A stretch of 64,000 bases of DNA from Valencia hispanica (Eukaryota > Chordata > Actinopteri > Cyprinodontiformes > Valenciidae), in assembly GCA_963556495.2 (NCBI GenBank), contig OY747713.1, forward strand, positions 26,351,961-26,415,960. Direction: 5' to 3'. Under the pieces are notes generated by a model that searched no databases, was not told where the DNA came from, and was given only the letters and a program-made list of their open reading frames with translations. This document shows, one piece after another, positions 22,943 through 35,198 of this stretch. The translations under genes and the position numbers were made by a program. How positions within the stretch are numbered: the first letter of the stretch is position 1; each line of letters starts with the position of its first letter.

Positions 22943-22958
22943 ATGAGCAGATCCACAG
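22943..22958 (+). CDS. rtp3: rtp3 coding exon 1
   Basis: This short exon (MSRST plus one base) ends at CACAG|GTAAAA. The start is the first ATG after the TATA box, and joining to exon 2 in phase 1 gives Ala then WTPGLW. Confidence 0.8.
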
Positions 22959-25309
22959 GTAAAAACCTTTTTTTCCCCCAGATATTCTATAGCCTATGGG
23001 TAGTTCTCGTAATAGCCTATGTTGTGATTCAGTTTGTTTCTTGACTTTAAAAAGAAACAAGCGCGTCTCTTTGATTTGAAAAATGTTTTGAAAGCTGAGT
23101 TAATCATTATATGATTATGATATTTTAATCTATTAAGGTTGAGATCATGGGGGGAAAGCATAACGTCTAATAAAAGGTCAGAACTCCAGAACAAGTTAAA
23201 AAACAGTGTCATAAAAACCCATGATAATGACTCACATCGAGGAAACAGAAACATCCCATGATAACGATACCTTCACCTGTAAATATAACGAACTTTTGTT
23301 TTTAGAGCTGCACACTAAATGCTACGCATTTAATTATTTCCTGCTCTTCAGCTTCATGTTTGGGTCAAAATAAAGCAAATCATTTGTTAGGCAGCACTTC
23401 CCTATGGGCGTACTTTATTTTCTGAACATTTTAAAAAGTGCCATAAAAAACTTTGCTTAAAACATTTTAGCATGACCTACTCGAAAGAATAATATTTTTA
23501 AAAGAAGGTGAACCGAACTCCCAATGCTGGGCTAGGCAAACAACCGTGTCAATGGCGCCCCTTGTGGTCATATGTGAACAGTAGAAATTGCCAAATTATT
23601 ACGTAATCATGTTGTTTACGGGAGTCGGACATTGTTTTAGAAACCACTGAAAAGTAACCTTATGTCAGCTATTCAACAATGAATATTGGAAACATAAAAA
23701 GATTATAAATTTAGCAATAGGCTACTTTTTATGGTTATGGCCTACTTCTGATTAAAGCAAGAAATTCAGTTTATCAGAACATTACAATATTGCATAAGAC
23801 CAATGAAAATGCGTTTTTAATACAGAAATGTTAGTCTTAACAATTAAAGCACCCAAACTAATATTGACGCCCTTCACTGTCTCCAGGCTGCTGTGTCCAA
23901 GCATATTAATAGAAAGTTAAGTGGAAGAAAAAAGTGCTCCAGGAAAAAGTAAAAAAGTAATGATAATACTAGCCTACAGTCTGGAAAGGATCCCTTCTTG
24001 TTTGAGACTTTGTAATATAACTTTTTTTCTATAAAATGGATACTAGGTTTTCATTAGCTGTGAGCTGGATCACCTTTTAATTACTAAAACTGACAGTTAC
24101 AGAATTTAAATTTAAGAAAAATCATCCATTCACAGGAAGAAATGAGAAACACATATGTTGATACAAAACATTTGTATGGCAGTCTTTAAAATAGCCTAAT
24201 ACTTTAGTCTCCAAGAGACACAAGTGCAGCACAAAATAACGGAACTCCAAAGATTAAACCTCTACAATAATTTAAAATGGATTTGATATTAGTCTGCTTT
24301 CTTTTCAAGCAGCTAGGGCCATGCCTAAAAAAATACTATTCTAACTATGTTAGATAATTTGAGCAATAATTGACATCTTCAGTTTTTGCCAAACTAGATT
24401 CCAACTTTCTTTTTGTCTACTCATGCAGCTTGGACTCCAGGACTCTGGTTGGATATATTTGATGAACTGCTTTACGATGACAATGAGCTGGACTACGGAG
24501 ATGAGTGGGGTCTAAATTTTAACTACACTCAGACAAATGAAATCAGCAAGGGAGAGAGGAAAAGAGGCTGGAAAGTGTATTCCCATTGTGCCTATGGAAA
24601 GTATGTATTGTGTTTTTCTTATCTTTCATCTTAAGATATTTCTTAATGTGCTAGCAGTGGACACATGATGTTCTGTCCAGTTTTCTCAGAATTTACATGT
24701 TCTGATTATGAGAAAGCATTTTATAGTTGCAGTATCATGCTTGGGGGAAAAACTGTTCTCCACATCAATTAAAGACAGTAACTGTACAAGTTGCTAATTT
24801 ACTATACCGGTAGATCAAGAGGCAACATAATTGGATGTATTTACAAATGTTATTCAAAAATGTACTCTTTTTTTTCAGAGGAAAATTATGTAAAGTTTAA
24901 AATAATCTGATGAAAAGCATATTAGAAAATAGCTCTAAAGTCTGCATCCCTCTTCTCATTTCCCCCCAGTTTCCAGTGTGGATCTTGTCGTAAGACCTGG
25001 CCTTCAGCTCGAGTGGTGCTGCTGTTCCGTTACCGGGTCAGAAACGGCCGGGGTACGGTGATCATGCGACCCTTTGGTCAGGCCTGTCGTCGTTGCCAGG
25101 ATGGGGAATTTGATCTCCCAGGTTTTTCCAGGAAAAAAGTGGAAGATGCTTTGCTCAGGCTTTTTTCCAAAATCCGGAAAAACTGCTACGGGGAGGAAGA
25201 AAGCGACGATGATTCTTCGACATCCTCTACTAAAGTGTGGACAAAGCCCCACGAGGAAACACTGTGCGAGGCCTGCAGTCTGGGCATTTGCTGTCAGGAG
25301 GACAACTGA
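22943..25309 (+). CDS. rtp3: rtp3, receptor-transporting protein (3CxxC zinc finger), complete
   Basis: Three exons (22943-22958, 24429-24600, 24970-25309) join in frame to 175 codons with GT-AG borders. The protein has a WTPGLWLDIFDELL start, then the 3CxxC zinc-finger domain: CGSC at residues 66-69, CRRC at 102-105 and CEAC at 162-165, with the family block RYRVRNGRGTVIMRPFGQAC between. An acidic Asp/Ser stretch (138-149) precedes the last motif. Mammalian RTPs escort chemosensory receptors to the cell surface, and RTP4 is an interferon-induced antiviral effector; fish rtp3 is also interferon-inducible. No C-terminal membrane segment is visible, unlike mammalian RTP1-4, so the product may be soluble or act at membranes indirectly. 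Paralogue numbering (rtp3) follows fish usage. A polyA signal lies at 25780. Confidence 0.88.
24429..24600 (+). CDS. rtp3: rtp3 coding exon 2
   Basis: It is bounded by an ATGCAG acceptor and an AAA|GTATGT donor. It encodes residues 6-62 plus two bases, including the family N-terminal WLDIFDELL helix and KVYSHCAYG just before the zinc finger. Confidence 0.85.
24970..25309 (+). CDS. rtp3: rtp3 coding exon 3 (zinc-finger domain and stop)
   Basis: It follows a CCCCCCAG acceptor. It encodes FQCGSC through CQEDN and TGA at 25307-25309, and carries all three CxxC motifs. Confidence 0.88.
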
Positions 25310-25779
25310 AGGAGAGACATTCCACCTTTTCCTTGATATTTCGAGGTTGTAAATATAGTTACGTTTTTCAGATGCAGTGTGATGTTGGGGGCAACACTCA
25401 GCTTAAATTATGTCAGAATTAAATTCTGTTTTGAAGTTTAAGCAAACCATAAAGTTTTGGCTTGATTTTTTTTTTCTTTGAGTACTGATAATAGATTTTG
25501 TTTAAGTGTGATAAACAAATTGTACATTTGACAATTATCCAATTACCATAATATAAAAATTCACCCTTAATTTATGATTATGTTTTTATTATTTGTTTAA
25601 GGTAGTCTAAATATATAAATACAGGTGTTTTTTCGTTCTGTTTTGTCAAATGTTCCATGCAGTTGTTTGATAATGTTAGCAATGAGGGAGTTGTGAGTAT
25701 GTTTTGATTTAAGATTAGACTTGTGCATTTTTCTGCTGGTCAGTCCTCACCTTGTAAAGATTGTTTACATACATACTGA

Positions 25780-25785
25780 AATAAA
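25780..25785 (+). terminator. rtp3: rtp3 polyadenylation signal AATAAA
   Basis: A canonical AATAAA lies about 470 bases after the stop codon, in an AT-rich 3' UTR. Confidence 0.6.
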
Positions 25786-26092
25786 TATTTTAAAATACTT
25801 GTGTTCCAATAGCAGTGTCACCATCCAGTTAACAATATAAAAAGACTCATCATAGTTGGCTGTTGATCATTTGTTAATTACAGATTCTCTAATACTGTAT
25901 GATCTTATTGCAACTTTTGATAATAATATCCTAACATCTAATGCAGGGATTAAAGAAACTGCTCTTAAAAATGTAAATCCTTACTGTGTAGACAATGGCT
26001 TTGGATATTAACTTCTAGTATGGGTGTCTAGTTTTTTTATACCTGTCCATCTTTTTTAATTGTTTATAAAGCTCACTTGACTGTATGGAAAG

Positions 26093-26960
26093 CAGAGGTG
26101 GGTAAAATTAGGAAAAATTGTACTTCCGTAAGAGTAGCACAATTTCAAAATATTTTTACTCAAGTAAAACTAAAACATAGCCATCCAAGAAATTACTCAA
26201 GTTAAAAAAGGTATTTGTTAAAAATGTTATTCAAGCAATAAGTAACCGATCAGAACATCTGATTTAATATTTTAAAGGGATTTCATCAGAGAAAAACATT
26301 AAAAAGTCATGTGCACATTTTAGTATTTTAAAGACTAAAATAAAAAATACAAATACAAATAACTAGCCTATAAAAGAAAAAAAATTTCTAAAATAGTTTT
26401 TTCCAATATAAAACTTATCGAAGCAATACTTACAATAGATAGTGTATGTTAAAAGAGGGCAAGATACTTCCAGTGATAATATACTGCTTACTGTATTGTA
26501 TCTTCACTTGCCCTCCAAATGACCGGCTCAGCAGATAGAAAATAACCTTAGAGCAACAAAGAGTACAAATAAGAAGTCTCAGTTTAACATATACTATAGT
26601 TGTGTGTCTGATGCATTTTTGTTTTGTTATGTCTGTTCTTTATTAAGTGAATCTGAAAATTGTCTTAATCTGTCCTTACGAAACAACGTCTGGATCAAAA
26701 GAAAAAGTTTAGACTAACTAACTGGACAGCAGGTTTTGGTGTGAATGGGCTTGTTACTGTATAATCACACTTATGTTACTCGGGACAAAACTTATTTATT
26801 TGTCCTAAAAACAAAAACTTGTCCACTGTACTGGGCTTCAGGCAGTTTCTCTGTTTTGAGATGATTTCACCTGGTATAGAAAAAATCCTTTCACAGACCC
26901 CAAATGAAGCATGTTACCATATAATTGTATGTTTGTTTCCTAAAACGACTTAGCTGAGCT
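26093..26960. mobile_element. hAT-like element, second copy
   Basis: It starts CAGAGGTGGGTA and shares ATTTTTACTCAAGTAAAA and GCCATCCAA blocks with the right end of the 5769-6514 element. The following 500 bases contain degraded sequence resembling the 3' part of an opposite-strand hAT transposase (around 26820-26900). The right end is not clear. Confidence 0.5.
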
Positions 26961-27639
26961 TGGTCCACCTTGATTAGTCTTTTTGTCTTCATGCAGGGCA
27001 CCATGATGCCTCGGCATCGATTAGGTATTTTTGCTGTCTCAAAGTTAATTTGAACACAACACACACTTCACCTTTTAAAACAGTTGTTCCCAAACCTTCC
27101 AGCTTCTGACCCACAAAAGAAAAATTAAAGAGGCCTTTGACCCAGACTCTTGGTGGAACATACAAGCATTTTTGCTAAGTCATTTAAAAAGTGGTACAAT
27201 GGCAACACAATCTACATCAACAGCCAATATATTGGTCAATATATGCTGCTTTTATCAATTCAAGTCCTGTTTTTAACTTTCTACTCTATAAAATGCAGAT
27301 GCTTTCTCATTGCTATTTCTAGTATTTACAGTATTTTCTCAAGAGGATCTCAAGACCCCACACTTACATGTTTGTAAACCCAAGTGGGGTTGTCAACACC
27401 AGAGATGAGGAAAAAAAAGAAATAAGAACACCAGATCCACTGTGTTGTTTTTTGACGTTATTATTCATGATTTATTTCTATGTGGAAATCTAATCGGGGA
27501 GATTAGATTAAAAAAATATACACAGAAAAATCTTTGGTTTAATCGCAAAAAAAGATGCTCAAATTGATTTTCAACATACGCATAGTATGTATCACATGTT
27601 TAACGTGATGGGGGAACAAGAGCGTCTTTGCAACCCCTT

Positions 27640-28570
27640 TCCAATAGTGTCTACTCAGCTCCGACCGGTTCTGAAGCTTTTCCACTAGTATCAGTAGAGC
27701 CGCACCGGCCAAATGTTTTACTGTGGTTCCAAGAGGGCCAAGCAGGGTCGAAAACGCAACGTCAGAAGACTGTCAGTCACTGATTGGCTAAAGTGAACCG
27801 AATGTGTAATTTTTGCTAAAGAACAGAGACGACACAAAAAACAGCGCCGTGGTCCAATGGGGAGGTGCAGGTGTTTCTGAGCTTGTTGGCTGAAGATAAG
27901 ATTCAGTGAGAGCTAAGATGAAACTACTCGCAATGAGAAGTTTTTCAAGGAGGCATTGAAGCTGATGGTCTCTCTTGGCTACCAGCACACCGACGCAATG
28001 CTAAGAGAAACTGAAAAAGTTGAAGTCTGATAACCGCACCACAAAGAACCACAACAGCGAAGCGGGTCAAGCCGAAAAACGTGGAAATAATTAGAGCAAA
28101 TAGACACCATTTACGGCAACCAACCAGAGAGCAATGGGAGTGAAAGAGGCCTTTCACAGCTGCTGCTGCGCTGGATTCGATGAATGTGAGATTTCTCTGT
28201 GACTTTAAGCATATATAAGTTACTCATCCTATATGTGGTAAGCATACTGTGAACAAAGAAAAGCTGATGCCATGGTTCAGGGCTGCCAACTCCCACATAA
28301 TGAGCAGAGACACGCGTATTTGACTGTCTTCACATGCTCTCACGTCATACCTCCAATTCCTCACGCTGGAAAAAATATATAATTAATCTATCTGAGCTAC
28401 CCTTTGCATCGTGCTACTGTACACACTCCCCTATGGTAGAAGCTGCACCATGGTGCGCTCGCCGGCAGGCAGCTGAAGAACAAGTGGCCTGACTACCACC
28501 AATGTAGGAAGAGGAGGGAGAAGGTGTCCCAGAACGAATGTCCAATCAAACAGGTTTGTAAATATGCCGG
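27640..28570 (+). pseudogene. Decayed Myb/SANT-like domain within a DNA-transposon relic
   Basis: Between 27862 and 28186, in shifting frames, I read VQVFLSLLAEDKIQ, then YQHTDAMLRE, RSGSSRKTWK and IDTIYGNQPESNG. These match the order of the Myb/SANT-like DNA-binding protein carried by fish Harbinger-type transposons and by related host genes. Stops interrupt it. Upstream (27650-27760) are GC-richer flanks of a kind found in non-autonomous fish elements. No transposase is seen. Confidence 0.5.
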
Positions 28571-29359
28571 TCAAATATGGGTCATGATTGTGCTCACAAA
28601 CCTAAAATAAAGTTTTTTTCATTGTTTTGCTCTAAATTTGTGAGAATATTTGGAATGCCATGTCGATAGTGTACTAGTTAAGCTGAATAGTTATGGCATT
28701 GCAGTAGCTGTCTTCCCCAACAAGCAGCATGGGAGAGCACCTAAAACTTGTTTCTTAAAGCACATTTTTAATTGGTTTATGTTATCAAAAACAATTCTAC
28801 TTTATAAAATATTTTGGAGTCCTGATCAAAATGTTGTGAAGTAAAGAAAGTGCAGTGTGAAAGGAAGGCGTGCTCAAGAGTTACAGAGGCATTGAGCACA
28901 TCTGTGACTGGAGTGGACACAGACTGGACAGATTGGTGCATCTGAACTGCTGATCCAAAAAGATGGCTTGCTGGGGGATTTCCTCTCGCTGAGGCGATAA
29001 GAAAAGCTCTCGTTCCGAGAATTTTGCTGAACTCTGATCACCTCAGTTGAAGAAATGTTCCCTGATTTAAAAGCTATGGCTGAAGTGGCGCTTCAGCCTC
29101 CATTATGCACAGGCGAAGCACAGTTCAGCTTCTTGCGAAGCGTTCAGGCCACAGCAGGTGAAATGTTCATAATACATGTATATTATTAATCTGCTTGATT
29201 GTGTAATGGCACGATATGGATTCTCTGTTCAATTTGTTCAGATTGAATATTAACTAAAATGAATGAAAATGAACTACTGAATATGTTATCATTTCAAAAG
29301 GTGACGGGTAGAAATTTTGGGTTTTTTGGACCCCATCAAACAAAATAACCAACATCAAA

Positions 29360-29705
29360 AAATTGTAAAACTGACTGGCGACCTGTCCCGGATGTACCCT
29401 GCCTCTCGCCCCGTGACAGCTGGAGAAAGGAGGTTTCTTCCTGTTAAAGGGGAGTTTTTCCTCTCCACCCTCGCTACATGCTTGCTCAGTATGAGGGATT
29501 GCTGAAGGATTGCTGTGGTTGGAAAGTCTGCATCAACGGGGCCCAACCTCACGCCAATGACTGACACAATCTGCTGGGATTCCTTAAATAGGAAACTTTT
29601 TAACTGATTGGAATGTTTGTATAAATGTATTGAAATGACTTCTTGTTAAGTGCCTTGAGATGACATCTGTTGTGAATTGGCGCTATATAAATAAACTGAA
29701 TTGAA
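29360..29705 (+). mobile_element. LINE/SINE-type 3' tails, composite
   Basis: The first piece (CTGGCGACCTGTCCCGGATG, GTACCCTGCCTCTCGCCC) and the second (GGAGGTTTCTTCCTGTTAAA through GAATTGGCGCTATATAAATA with an AATTG tail) are two common fish retroposon termini. The ATTGAATTGAA tail marks the 3' end. Confidence 0.6.
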
Positions 29706-30413
29706 TTGAAAAATTGATGTAATTGCTCAGTTAAAGAAAAATAAACAAGAAAGTAAAGCATTGTCATCTGTAATATCAAGAAAGGAACTTGCTGCAGGCC
29801 TGCCTAGAATTGAGAGCAGGTAAAATTCAGAATAAACACAATACATTTGACCACACTGCAGGAAAACGCCTGATGTTGTAATTGAGTAGATGTACCTAAC
29901 CAACATTTTGCCTCCTAAAATTAATTGTACGGTATGTATTTACTGCTGTTGGTTGACCATATATCAAAAACAAATTGTAACTGTACTTTTATTGGTTTCC
30001 CCACCTGCTCCTATACCATGGACCAGAGGAGCATGATTTACTGGCGTAGGAGTTTCTGGAGTATCATTGCCATTACCACCACTGCAGCGCCCTATGGAAT
30101 TTGAAATTGAAAGCTTCTGGGCTGAACCCGGAAAGATAAGATATGATCATTTTTGTACATCAAGAGTAGAAACAACTTCTTGAATATTATTGATACCTGT
30201 AGGTACATATGCAGGGTCATGGTAGATGCATGTATTTCATCTGAATTTTGTCTGTGCATCGACCTATACTCAATTGTCAAAACATATAAAAGGAAACATG
30301 TGAGGGCCTATTTCCATTTTTTTCCTGGTTCTTTTGGTACAGGTGACAGGAGTAAACCAATTCCAGAGGCTTGATGCTGTTTCAAAGCTGGTCCTAGTCC
30401 TCCCACATTTTAT

Positions 30414-31031
30414 CACTTTCAATACAGACATTTTTACTACATTTATTTCAGATTCAAAAGAAAAAAAATTTCAGTAACAATTCTGTTTTTCAATGCCAAT
30501 TTTTATTTTTTATTTTTTTGTGCCAATATTTATTTTCAGTTTAATTTTAAGCCGGCGTCGTTTTGATGCCACAAACTTATAGTAGTGGATTTTGCTGTAC
30601 GAGGACATGTTAGAATTAAAGATATATAAAAGAACTAGAAGTGACCTTTTTTTGCTGGTTGAGAAAATGGGTCATAAAACAGCCTCTCACTGACAACTGA
30701 AAGCAAGTGACATGCGACTCTAAAGCCCCGCCCCTCATGCGAGTGCACAACATCAAGAGTGACAAAGGAATGAAGCTGAGAAGCAGCAGCACTAAACAAA
30801 TGGTGGCATTGAAAAAAGGATTGGGATTGTAACAAAAAAAAAAGATGTAAGTGTGAAAACTGGATTGTGAGTAATTTGTTTCAATGTATATATTTTTAGT
30901 TTAATTGAAACTTTTTCCATTTTCAATTTTTGTTTCACTTTTAATACAGAAATGTTCACTACACTTATTTCACATTCACAATTAATATTTTCAGTTACAA
31001 TTATATTTTTCAATACCAATTTCTATTTTGC
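30414..31031 (+). repeat. Pair of direct repeats about 520 bp apart
   Basis: 30414-30510 and 30936-31031 share AATACAGA(C/A)AT, ACTACA(T/C)TTATTTCA, TCAGT(A/T)ACAATT and TTTTTCAAT(G/A)CCAATTT in the same order. They may flank a single decayed mobile element. The type is unknown. Confidence 0.5.
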
Positions 31032-31097
31032 GAATGCCAGTTCATTTTTAGCTGCCAAAAACACAATTATGCCTTCAGTAAAAGGCATATATATATA

Positions 31098-31560
31098 TAG
31101 GCTGTCAAGCGATTAAAAGTTTTTATCTAATTAATCACGATTAATGCTGTCACGTGATGCTGCCAGTTCCACCCGCTGCTTCTGATCACTCTGATCATTC
31201 TGATGACAACCGAAGACGTCTTTTGTTTGCTTGAACAAGGTGCAAGTCAATGTAATTCCATAGAACTTGCACATTTAATTATTTATATCAAAGCGATTTG
31301 TGCAACCCACAGCAGAAGAAGTCATGATCACATCTCTTTCTGCAGACAACACGTGCAGCAGAGCTAGGATTGACATACACCCTCTATGTAGCCTGCGAGT
31401 GAGAAGAGATGCAGTTCGGGTCTGCGATGCTGTTTAGTTGCACAAAAAGCACTGAAAGTGTGGGATAAACAGGGCGGGTCATTCTGTGCATGCGTCAATG
31501 CCTTGAAAAATGAATTTCATTAATTCTACTAATTCATTGACCTGAGTGAGATTTATATGT
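31098..31560. mobile_element. Probable DNA-transposon relic (GGCTGTCAAGCGATTAA end)
   Basis: The segment starts GGCTGTCAAGCGATTAAAAG and contains TCTAATTAATCACGATTAAT, a terminal pattern seen in abundant vertebrate non-autonomous elements. It has no coding content, and the right end is not resolved. Confidence 0.4.
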
Positions 31561-31999
31561 ATATAAACTAACAGATGTGGGAGGGTCTCAGACAGGGCAT
31601 TGTTGAAACATGTAGCACAATGTACTTGCATGTTGCAGCTCTGTATCCCTTTATTTGTATCAGTACAGCCCTGCTTTTATTTTGGGGCGACAACCCAAAA
31701 TCACCACTGGCCACCATTAAGCACTCTTTAAAAATATCCTGGATATACACCCAAATTCAGCAGTCTTGATATAGTATTCTTAAGCAAACATTAACCATTA
31801 TAATTTTGAATATGACGCACTGAATGAAACTCACTTTAGGGTTAAACACAGCAAGTCTGACGCACAGTAAAATAAATACAGTTATAAATTCAAACTCTCA
31901 GATGAGTTCAAAATCTCCCCATAGCTGATATCCATGAAGCTGCTCTGTCTCAGTGTTTAGATAGATACAGTGGCGTCGTCTGGCCTGGGCATTCCCGAC

Positions 32000-33480
32000 T
32001 CTAGTCCCGAACATTTCTCATCATGTCCCGAATGTTTTTTCACCCCATAAGAAATAAGTTTACATTAACTGAGCTGCGGCTATAACGAAGAAGACAATTT
32101 TGTAATTTCCTGGCATCGCTAAATGCAACAGAGGCACGACGGCATGACGACGAGTTGTACGGGGAATCTTCTGTGTCTTATTGGCTGACAGCCCGTTGTT
32201 TAATCTAGCTTCTAGAGCTGTCCCTACCGAAAAAGGATCAGAAAATCTGACGATTTTTTTAACAGAAATAAGAGGGACAATTCTTTAGTTGTGGCTGCTG
32301 GCAGTGGGCGGCAAAACTCTGGGCCAACACAAAAAACAGGTAAACAAACTATATCCTTTATGTCTTCAGATTATTTGAGCATTAGGCAGATCCACAGCAG
32401 TGTTTGCGAAAACACGTCAGTCGGTCATTACCACTTCATTACATCAATATTTCATTAAGACTGCTGAGCAGGGGTGTATCTAGGAAGTTTTTAAAGAGGG
32501 CTAAATGGGGTAAATAAAAGCAGGGCTGTAATACAAAAGGGTGCAGGGCCTAGATGGAGTGACAGATATCAGTGTCACAACATGGGGGTTTGAAGATCGA
32601 CGTAAGCATAAATACTTAAAATCCATAAATAATTCCAATTAAAGCTGTTTGTCTTATAATTCATTAAAATTTTATCTACACGAAGTGATACTGTAGGATT
32701 AGAAGGAGCTGCTTCAGAAAGCAGGGCAGGATTAAAATTACTGGCTAATCAATGACTGATTTAAATTTTCGACTGACGATTGTCTGGGAGGAAACAAATC
32801 AGAGTATCCCACTGGAATAAACTAGTCTACAGCATTGATTAAATCAACAGTTTTACTTTTGTTCTAAGTGCAAAGACCGCTGTCTTGACTGTCAAATCAC
32901 TGACTTCCAGCATTCTCCCTCGCCTCTGATCAACTTTTTACTTTCTTTAACATAGAAAATACTCTTTCATCAGTCCTTTTGTTATTTTTGTGTCTTTGTC
33001 TTCTCAAACCCCAGTCTGTCGTGGCAGAGGACCGCTCATTCTGATCCAGATTCAGGTGGAAGCAGGTGGAAACAATTAACACCTGGGAAGAGAGGTAGAA
33101 TGGTAGGGAGACAGAAAACTCTAAAGAAACTAGAAACTAAAGATAATATGTCTGGAAGGGAATCTAAAGGAAACACTAGAAAACAGAAGGAAGAAATAAA
33201 TAGTAAACTATCTAGAGGGAATAAACTAAGGAAACAAATGAGGACACAAACAAAAGGTGAAAATATCTAAGAGCAAGAAGAAGAAACAGAAACAAGGAAG
33301 TGCCAGAATAAACTAATAAAGACAAGGAATAATCTAACATGAAAAATACTAGATAAGGAAAAGAACTAAGTTTAAACACAAACAGGAGGGACAAAACAAG
33401 AAAGCAGATTGGGGCACAGAGGGGAAGAAAATCAAGTGGAAGAAAAACAAACAAAAATCCACAGAACCTGACACTGCACA
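32000..33480. other. Repeat-derived non-coding stretch
   Basis: No gene is recognisable. 33000-33480 is purine-rich on the plus strand and resembles the repeat at 15200-15560. 32000-32330 has a mobile-element-like CAGTGGCGTCGTCTGGCC start at 31970. Confidence 0.4.
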
Positions 33481-34334
33481 ATAAAATTATGCCAGATTTT
33501 GACTTGCCAGAATTTGATTATAGTTCTTCTAGACTTTGAAGCAATGTGTACAGTAACAACAGATAACAAATAAAGTCATTATTTGGAAAATGTAACCATT
33601 CATGAGTAAACAGGATGCTATAATAATTTTGTGGCAAGTGAAACTGTCCTTTTAGCAATTTTGGGGGTATCTATGATAATGCAACAGACTCAGTATGCTG
33701 TGATGTGTACAATAACAGAGATAATAAATAAAGTCATTTATAGGTAAATGTAATTCTTCACGACTAAACAGGATGCTCTAATCACTTTTTGGCAAGTAAA
33801 ATGGTCGTTCTTTGCCCTCTTTGGGATATTTATAATAATGCAAAAGGCTCACTATGCTGTGATGGGTACAATAGCATAAAAAGATATCAAAGTAATTTTG
33901 AGACATGTTTAACCCTTCATGAGCAAACAGGATGCTGTAATCAATTTTCAGCAAGTAAAATGGTTGTTCTTTGCTATTTTGGCGGTATTTATGATCATGC
34001 AAGGACCCAGTATGCTGTGATGGGTAAAATAGCATCAAGAGATAATAAATAAAGTACTTTTGAGACATGTTAAACCCTTCATGAGTAAACAGGATGTTAT
34101 AATCAATGTTTGGGAAGTAAAATTGTCATTCTTTCCCATTTTGTGGGTATTTATGATCATACAAAGGACCCAGTATGCTATGAATGGGACAATACCATCA
34201 AGAGATAACATAATTTTTCGGAAAACGTAACCCTCCATGAGTAAACAGGATGCTATAATCAATTTTTGGCAAGTCTAATGATCCTTTTTAGCGATTTTGG
34301 TGGTATCAAAGATATTGCAAAGGACTTAGTAGGT

Positions 34335-35198
34335 CCTCACTAGAACGAGGAAAGTAGAGCACCCAGTTCTAAAGTCCTTACTCTGGCTTCCTGTAGCTCA
34401 GAGAATAGACTTCAAAAATACTTTTACTAGTTTATAAATAATTGAATGGTTTAGCACCAAAGTAGGTCTACTGTGACTATACCAACCCCCCAGAACACTC
34501 AGGTCCTCTAATTCCAGTCTACTCAACATCCCTAGAATCAGAACCAAACATGGAGAAGCAACGTTCGGTTTCTATGCTCCTCTAATCTGGAACAAACTTC
34601 CAGACAACTGCAAAGCTGATGTGATATGGAAAAATTATTTCTGGATCTAAAGTCTCTGATATTGATCTAATAATTTTATCACAGTAATTATTCGAGTGAG
34701 GGAAGAGGCCTTTCGCCCACTCTGATCTAACTGCTGACTCCTCAGCAGTGACGAGTGTTTTGGTTAACCTTGCAATGAAGACATAACATCAGGGGACTGA
34801 AGGCAGAAGCTGCTGGCAGAGAGGGCAGACATGAGCTGGGTGCGAGGGAGTCTGAGCGTTGGCCCAGACGGGCTCATGTTTAAGACTGGCCATAATAAAA
34901 TATGAAAAACGCTGATGCAGACTCCAGCCTCATTCCTATGAATAGAAGAAGACATTTCTTTCCACAACACTTGAAACACTGAGTTCTTTTAAATCACAAC
35001 TAAAAACTTATGTTTAGAGCTGCCTTTGAGTAATACTTTAATGTATCATGTTTTGTCTGCTTCTTGCTTTATTGCTGTTTTACTTTATATGCTTTGTCTG
35101 TGTTTTACTGCTATTTTTTTTAACCTCTTAATCATTTAAACTACCTTGAATTACCTTGTTGTTGAAAGTGTACTATACAAATAAAATTGCCTTGCCTA
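34335..35198 (+). mobile_element. Rex1/L2-like LINE 3' end inserted in the tandem array
   Basis: It encodes, in broken frames, TRKVEHPVLK and LPVAQRIDFKN, which are RT C-terminal motifs of the same LINE as at 19889-21797, and ends ACAAATAAAATTGCCTTGCC. TAGTA lies at both junctions (about 34329 and 35199), as expected for a target duplication within the repeat unit. About 34622-34968 is foreign sequence that splits this copy in turn. Confidence 0.7.
34622..34968. mobile_element. Unidentified insertion inside the LINE
   Basis: The flanking LINE text reads smoothly if this block is skipped (AACTGCAAAGCTG ... TGAAACACTGAGTTC). The block has no recognisable termini and no target duplication that I can see. 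Confidence 0.45.
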
